A stretch of DNA of 64,000 nt from Hippopus hippopus (Eukaryota > Mollusca > Bivalvia > Cardiida > Cardiidae), in assembly GCA_946811185.2 (NCBI GenBank), contig OX328107.1:24077587-24141586 (forward strand), read 5' to 3'. The position numbers and the translations under genes were made by a program. Below, in pieces: positions 60,301 through 64,000 of the stretch (its first letter is position 1; each line of letters begins with the position of its first letter). Below the pieces are notes generated by a model that was not told the origin of the DNA, ran no database searches, and was given only the letters and a program-made list of their open reading frames with translations.

Positions 60301-63300
60301 TCAAAATGACTGATACTAGAAAGTCACAATATGTTCTTCGGTGGTTTGGTGTTTAATTCTTTACAACAAGACAAAATTTCACCCTTGCCTACATTGAAAA
60401 CATTTGAAGACCACCAACATTTTCTCCTTTTCCAACAATCTTTATAAAAGTTTTCTTCTTCAGGGTTTTTAATACACTGGATTGTTTAGTAAAGGGTTAA
60501 CAACAGTTATTATGTTTTTTTGTCAAATCACAGCAGATGACATCATGGTTACAAGTCCTATGACTTACCAACTGACCTACCAGGCTTACCTTAGTTTGAG
60601 ACTGAATTAATGGTGTCTGTAAAACTCATTTGAGGCATGCTCTGTGAAAATGGGGTTTAATGCATCTGCAAAAAGTACCGACCCAGGTCTGCTTGCACAG
60701 CCGGCGCAGGCTGACCTCTGTTGAAACCTTTTGCTCTTAGTAAATTTTCTGATTAAATGGATCCATAAGAATGTGATAACATGATGGATATGATGCATCA
60801 TTGAGATGCATTTCACCGGTTTTGCCAGAGTATGGCTTATTTTATTCATAAATTTGGATGGTTTCTGATTCATTGACAGGTTACTGCAATCTCTCACAGT
60901 TCATCATCAAACAAAAATATTGTGACTTTTACATGGATTGCCCCTGATGCTCCAGATGGAGTAGGAGATATTGTTTTTGTGTAAGTTTATAATTTCATAA
61001 AAATTGTCCTGTCAAGGATCTACCTATTGGAAGATGTTGGATCTACCTATTGGAAGATGTTAATCCTATATCAGGCAACAAAATTTCATACCAGTCCAAA
61101 ATGACAGCATTTTGCAGATGACAAATTAGATGTGGCTCAAACGATGGAATATATCCTTGAAAGGATTGTGTGAAAACGGTAAAATTCTGGATAACAGAAT
61201 TTTCACCTTTTCCCACGTATTTCCAATGCCTTTTTCTTTAGATTCTCTCAAATCTGAATTATTTGGTACAGTATTAAACACTGAAATCTAGGTTATTTCA
61301 GCACAAAATAACCCAAATACAATGGTGAACTAATTAACACCTGTAGATTATATTCATGCTTCCAAGGTCAAAGACCAGGGGGGGGGGGGTTAAAACGTGG
61401 GAGAAAATGCTGGTCACCAGCATTTTCTCCTTTTCTCACAAAGTTTTCTACCTATTCAAGAAAAACTGCTATCATTAGAAAAACATTTGAATTGTTGAAT
61501 GTAAATTCCTTTGATGTATATGAGTTCAAAATTTTGCAGTGTTGTAAAGAGTTAAGTTTGTTCCTTGAAAATTGATTCAATGCAATTGTCAAATTTGATC
61601 CAGTTTTCGTTAATCAAGTTTTAGTCTGTGTCTTTATGTCAGTAACATGTTGATTTTGATTACTGTTATAATAAGAGTTATGAGACTTAGAAATCATGAA
61701 AATTGGAAATTTCATGTTTTCTATCAAATAACATCATACATGTATCTCGGCAGAAATAAACTGAATTTCATATATTGCTTCATATCAATGAAATTTCAAA
61801 AATTTTGATAGTGGCCAAAATCTGTTAAATCTAGTAACCATTTTATCCCACAATACTTTCTGCCTTAACAAAGATAAATCCCATTGATTTTGAGACACAT
61901 TTAATTTCTTGTCTTCAAATGATTCGAGTTTGGGCTAGTTCTAATTTTTTGTTTTGTTTGCTAAAGAGTTCAAAAATCATTTTGTCATCATATTTAAGAG
62001 AAGTGCATAGAGATACAGGCTGATCACAATCTGCTCTATCACTAAGTACACTTGGAAATCTCTATGCAGGATATGGAATAAACCTTAACCCAAACAACAA
62101 AACAAATTTTGGACTCTGTGAAATTGTAAGCATCTGCAGATGCCAATATTAGACCTGTTACAAATGAGCTGATGTTCTCTGATAGGGTAGAAAACATTGT
62201 GGGAGAAGGAGAAAATGCTGGTCACCAGCATTTCTCTTTTTTCCACAATGTTTCAAAAAGTCTTCTTTCTCTTTGTTGTTCAAACACAGGATTGTATGGT
62301 AAGGGTTAAGCAGAAGATCTCATGTCTTTTTTACTTTGAGGTAGATTTTTTTCCCTGAAAAAGAATATTTTCTACTCTTTTAAAGACAAATCTCGTCATT
62401 TAATCTGCATCTGCTGTTTAGTCTGTAAATGATTTCAACTCAGATGTGTCTAGATTTATGTCATCTTGTAAATTATTCCATGCACACTGTTTACAAAGAA
62501 AGCCTCTTTGATAAAAACAAAATTATGAAGCTTGATGTTGATGTAAAATAGATTACAATACCCTATTTCACCTAATTAATCCTCCCTGCCTAATAGTATT
62601 ACTCACTCCAGAGGCATCTGGATTAAACCCCCCCCCACCCCCTCACCCCACCCATCAAGTTTCAAACTTCCAAACGCAAGCTATCTCCACTAAAACTTTT
62701 CAAACACAGACTGACAAAAATTATTGATGACCAACATTTTATAGTTACAATTTACCAGTACAACATCGACATAATCGTTATTACTTAACAAATCGATATC
62801 ATGAACACCTGACTATATGTCCAAATATACAAACACTTCCAATAACAATATAAACTTCCGGAATCAAAAAATTTGTCAACTAACTTGAAAAACCTTTGTA
62901 AAGGATTGAAGACCAGTGTCCAATATTAATTGTAAATGCTATTTAATGTCCAAATGAACCATGATCGGTGGTAATATTGATTTTCTGCATTAATACAGAG
63001 GATTTTCAAATGGAGATCGCTTCCCAGTCAGCACTGACTAAAACCTGTATCAATAGATGTGTACGATATGTATCCTGGTTTGTGCTACTATTAAAGTACC
63101 ATACTTACTCTACTGTATGACAGCACTAAATTTTGGAATATTGGCTGTTAAATAAGAGAGCCCTCTGGGCATTTTGCATGGCATGGCACCCTAGCACATT
63201 AATTAAGTGAAATATGGTATTTGGATTTAAGCTTTGTTTTTGTTTTTTCTTTCATTGTATTATCACAAACTTTTTATTTCTTTCTTCAACAGCTACACTG

Positions 63301-64000
63301 TTCTGCAAAGCTATTTTGTATACTGGGTGAAAGATGTCTCAGAAACAGTCACCTTCCAGGCTGTTGATGCAACTACCACAACAACAACTACTACACCTAC
63401 CACAACAACAACTACTACCAGCACAACCACTACTAGCACTATGCCCATCACAACTACTACTACACCTACCACAACAACTACTACTACCTCTATGACAACC
63501 ACTACTACTACACCTACCACAACAACAACTACTATCCCTATGACAACAACTACTACTTCACCTACCACAACTACTACTAGTACCACAACTACTACCACTG
63601 TGCCTATCACAACTTTTACACCTACCATAACTACTACTACTGCACCTACCACAACTACTACCACTACACCTACCACAACTACTTCACCTACTACTACTAC
63701 CACAACTACAACCACAACACCTACCACAAATACTACAACTACTACTGCTGTACCTATTACAACTACTTCACCTACCACCATGACAACAACTACTTCACCT
63801 ACCACAACTACACCTACCACAACTACTTCACCTACCACCATGACAACAACTACTTCACCTACCACAACTACACCTACCACAACTACATCTACATCTACTA
63901 CAATACCTTCCACAACTACTACTGATACACCAGTCACAATAACTACTACCCCTACTACAACAGCTTCTACTACATCTGCCAAAATCACTACTAAACCTAC
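57119..64000 (+). CDS. Secreted Reeler-domain protein with mucin-like Thr tract (4 exons, 3' partial)
   Basis: Reeler domains occur in reelin, F-spondin, insect defence proteins and ferric-chelate reductase 1 (FRRS1); here they predict an extracellular beta-sandwich. Seen: four exons join in frame to 373 residues before the window ends. Residues 1-17 are a signal peptide (MLSFILTILASLRSIQC). Residues 18-162 are a Reeler domain: VCGSMLPGHG, YSPGDAIEVTLVG, FKGFFIQPR, NIVTFTWIAPDAP, YFVYWVKDV, with cysteines CGS and PCFGG that should pair. From residue 165 the chain is almost only Thr with Pro, Ser, Met and Ile, a densely O-glycosylated mucin-like stalk. The 5' acceptor just before the ATG implies a non-coding first exon upstream. 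DOMON and cytochrome b561 domains could follow, as in FRRS1; a plain secreted mucin is equally possible. Confidence 0.9.
57358..57440. repeat. Family C element in Reeler intron 1
   Basis: GTAAATCAAGACCAGAATGC facing TACAGTCTGATCTTTGATCT, about 50 bases after the exon 1 donor. Confidence 0.65.
57441..59359. other. Reeler intron 1, mostly unassigned
   Basis: Holds the TC microsatellite and TACATTCGTTAC words at 58025-58056 with an inverted copy at 58848, but no coherent element or exon. Exons 1 and 2 already join in phase. Confidence 0.5.
57655..57679 (+). repeat. TC microsatellite
   Basis: Run of CTCTCT dinucleotides in Reeler intron 1. Confidence 0.9.
59360..59440. repeat. Family C element
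   Basis: GAATCAAGATGAAACTGCAC facing GCCATCTGATCTTGGGATTA. Confidence 0.6.
59546..59763 (+). mobile_element. Family A MITE ending 37 bases before Reeler exon 2
   Basis: GCTCTTTACCACACGACTAA start; centre TTGGTTACCAA; end GTGTGGTAAAGGGTAA. Confidence 0.9.
59801..59928 (+). CDS. Reeler gene exon 2
   Basis: Acceptor gattgcag|TGACTCT, donor GGTGGG|gtgtgt. Encodes TLVGTSSFKGFFIQPRPSRD, a loop rich in Thr, Asn and Pro, and PCFGG. The join GDAIE-VTLVG reproduces the Reeler strand seen in FRRS1-type proteins, which confirms both splice sites. Confidence 0.9.
60026..60258. mobile_element. Family B MITE lacking the core hairpin
   Basis: ATGAGCCATGCTTTG left, AGAGCATGGCTTT right. The GGTCAGCC..GGCTGACC core is reduced to one GACCTGG. 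Confidence 0.78.
60353..60500 (+). mobile_element. Family A MITE, left palindrome arm deleted
   Basis: TTAATTCTTTACAACAAGAC start; CATTTTCTCCTTTTCC arm; end TTTAGTAAAGGGTTAA. Confidence 0.82.
60631..60840. mobile_element. Family B MITE next to Reeler exon 3
   Basis: TGAGGCATGCTCTG left, CCAGAGTATGGCTTA right, core GGTCTGCTTGCAC..GCGCAGGCTGACC. Confidence 0.8.
60880..60980 (+). CDS. Reeler gene exon 3
   Basis: Acceptor ttgacag|GTTACTG, donor TTTTTGT|gtaagt, phase 2. Encodes VTAISHSSSSNKNIVTFTWI and APDAPDGVGDIVFV, the SH.S...K..V.F.W.AP strand pair of the domain. A family B MITE ends 40 bases before the acceptor. Confidence 0.9.
61060..61277 (+). mobile_element. Family A MITE
   Basis: TTAATCCTATATCAGGCAAC start; centre TGGATAACAG; end TTTGGTACAGTATTAA. 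A 22-bp unit GATCTACCTATTGGAAGATG is tandemly doubled just before it (61018-61060). Confidence 0.78.
61390..61555 (-). mobile_element. Family A MITE, left third missing
   Basis: GGAGAAAATGCTGGTCACCA centre next to a G-run; end TGTAAAGAGTTAA. Confidence 0.8.
61838..61972 (-). mobile_element. Family A right-half fragment
   Basis: ATCCCACAATACTTTCTGCC start; end GCTAAAGAGTT. Confidence 0.7.
62085..62309 (+). mobile_element. Family A MITE, TTAA both ends
   Basis: TTAACCCAAACAACAAAACA start; centre GCTGGTCACCAGC; end TATGGTAAGGGTTAA. Confidence 0.87.
62353..62472 (-). mobile_element. Family A right-half fragment
   Basis: ATTTTCTACTCTTTTAAAGA and TTAGTCTGTAAATGATTTCA. Confidence 0.62.
62475..63290. 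other. Reeler intron 3, 3' part
   Basis: C-runs at 62628-62650; otherwise nothing recognised. Ends in the pyrimidine-rich acceptor of exon 4. Confidence 0.5.
63293..64000 (+). CDS. Reeler gene exon 4 (end of Reeler domain, mucin tract, open at edge)
   Basis: Acceptor cttcaacag|CTACACTG; no stop up to 64000. First 26 codons, YTVLQSYFVYWVKDVSETVT to QAVDA, close the Reeler domain. From 63372 on, nearly every codon is ACN (Thr) or CCT (Pro). The opposite strand is open only because ACN reads as valine codons there. Confidence 0.88.
63372..64000 (+). repeat. Coding Thr/Pro/Ser minisatellite (mucin-like)
   Basis: Short-period coding repeat of ACA/ACT/ACC codons punctuated by CCT and TCA. A 60-bp unit at 63781-63840 (20 residues, TTSPTT type) is repeated without change for its next 46 bases from 63841, a sign of recent slippage. 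Confidence 0.9.

Noticed and set aside
63311..63988. 225-codon open frame on the - strand, almost pure valine
   Set aside because: It is the antisense of the Thr-rich coding tract; ACN codons read as GT-containing codons on the other strand.

Overview
The window is animal nuclear DNA, most likely from a bivalve mollusc. It is AT-rich, its genes are split into short exons by GT-AG introns, and introns and intergenic DNA are packed with MITEs, tRNA-headed SINEs ending in GTTAAACACC/CAATCA-type tails, and GTCCGTCC/GGTCACTGGGCC-type repeats. The bivalve assignment is inference from remembered repeat style and protein similarity, not from a search.

Two protein genes are supported, both on the + strand. 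(1) From 950 to 36063 lie twenty exons of an oxysterol-binding-protein-related protein of the ORP10/ORP11 group. They join in frame to 675 residues: an N-terminal PH domain, a serine-rich linker, an acidic hinge and a complete lipid-transfer (ORD) domain with the EQVSHHPP signature, ending in TAG. The first coding exon is not visible and should lie upstream. (2) From 57119 to beyond the right edge is the 5' part of a secreted or type I membrane protein: signal peptide, complete Reeler domain over four exons, then a mucin-like Thr/Pro/Ser tract still open at 64000. No functional link between the two genes is visible.

The 21 kb between them (36064-57118), and the introns, hold no further gene I can support; they are repeats. 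Family A is a ~220 bp MITE flanked by TTAA, with ends CCCTTTACCACAC and a central palindrome built on AAAATGCTGGT-ACCAGCATTTT. I count about 68 whole or partial copies, roughly one per kb and about a fifth of the window. Its strand is given as + when the GACTTGTCCAAATTGAAAG half lies left and - when that half lies right. Family B is a ~265 bp fold-back element with GAGCCATGCTCTG ends and a GGTCAGCCTGCG/CGCAGGCTGACC core (10 copies). Family C is a small hairpin built on GATCAAGATCAGACTGCA (about a dozen). Two tRNA-derived SINE types recur: type 1 with a TAGCTCAGTCGGTAG head, type 2 with a TGTGGCTCAGTGGTAAAG head; several have clean target-site duplications.

Other structures: a non-autonomous hAT-like element (10755-12540, 8-bp duplication) inside a 145-bp tandem array; a 158-bp tandem array (25380-26330) whose units carry a palindromic oestrogen-response-element-like sequence; a ~500-bp tandem duplication (5502-6504); a 73-bp-arm hairpin (3841-4010); a ~29-bp minisatellite (48285-49000); and a fold-back element with ATCGYGAT iterations (54319-54979). 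I found no CRISPR, operon, viral or other novel multi-gene system. The notable feature is the repeat landscape itself.
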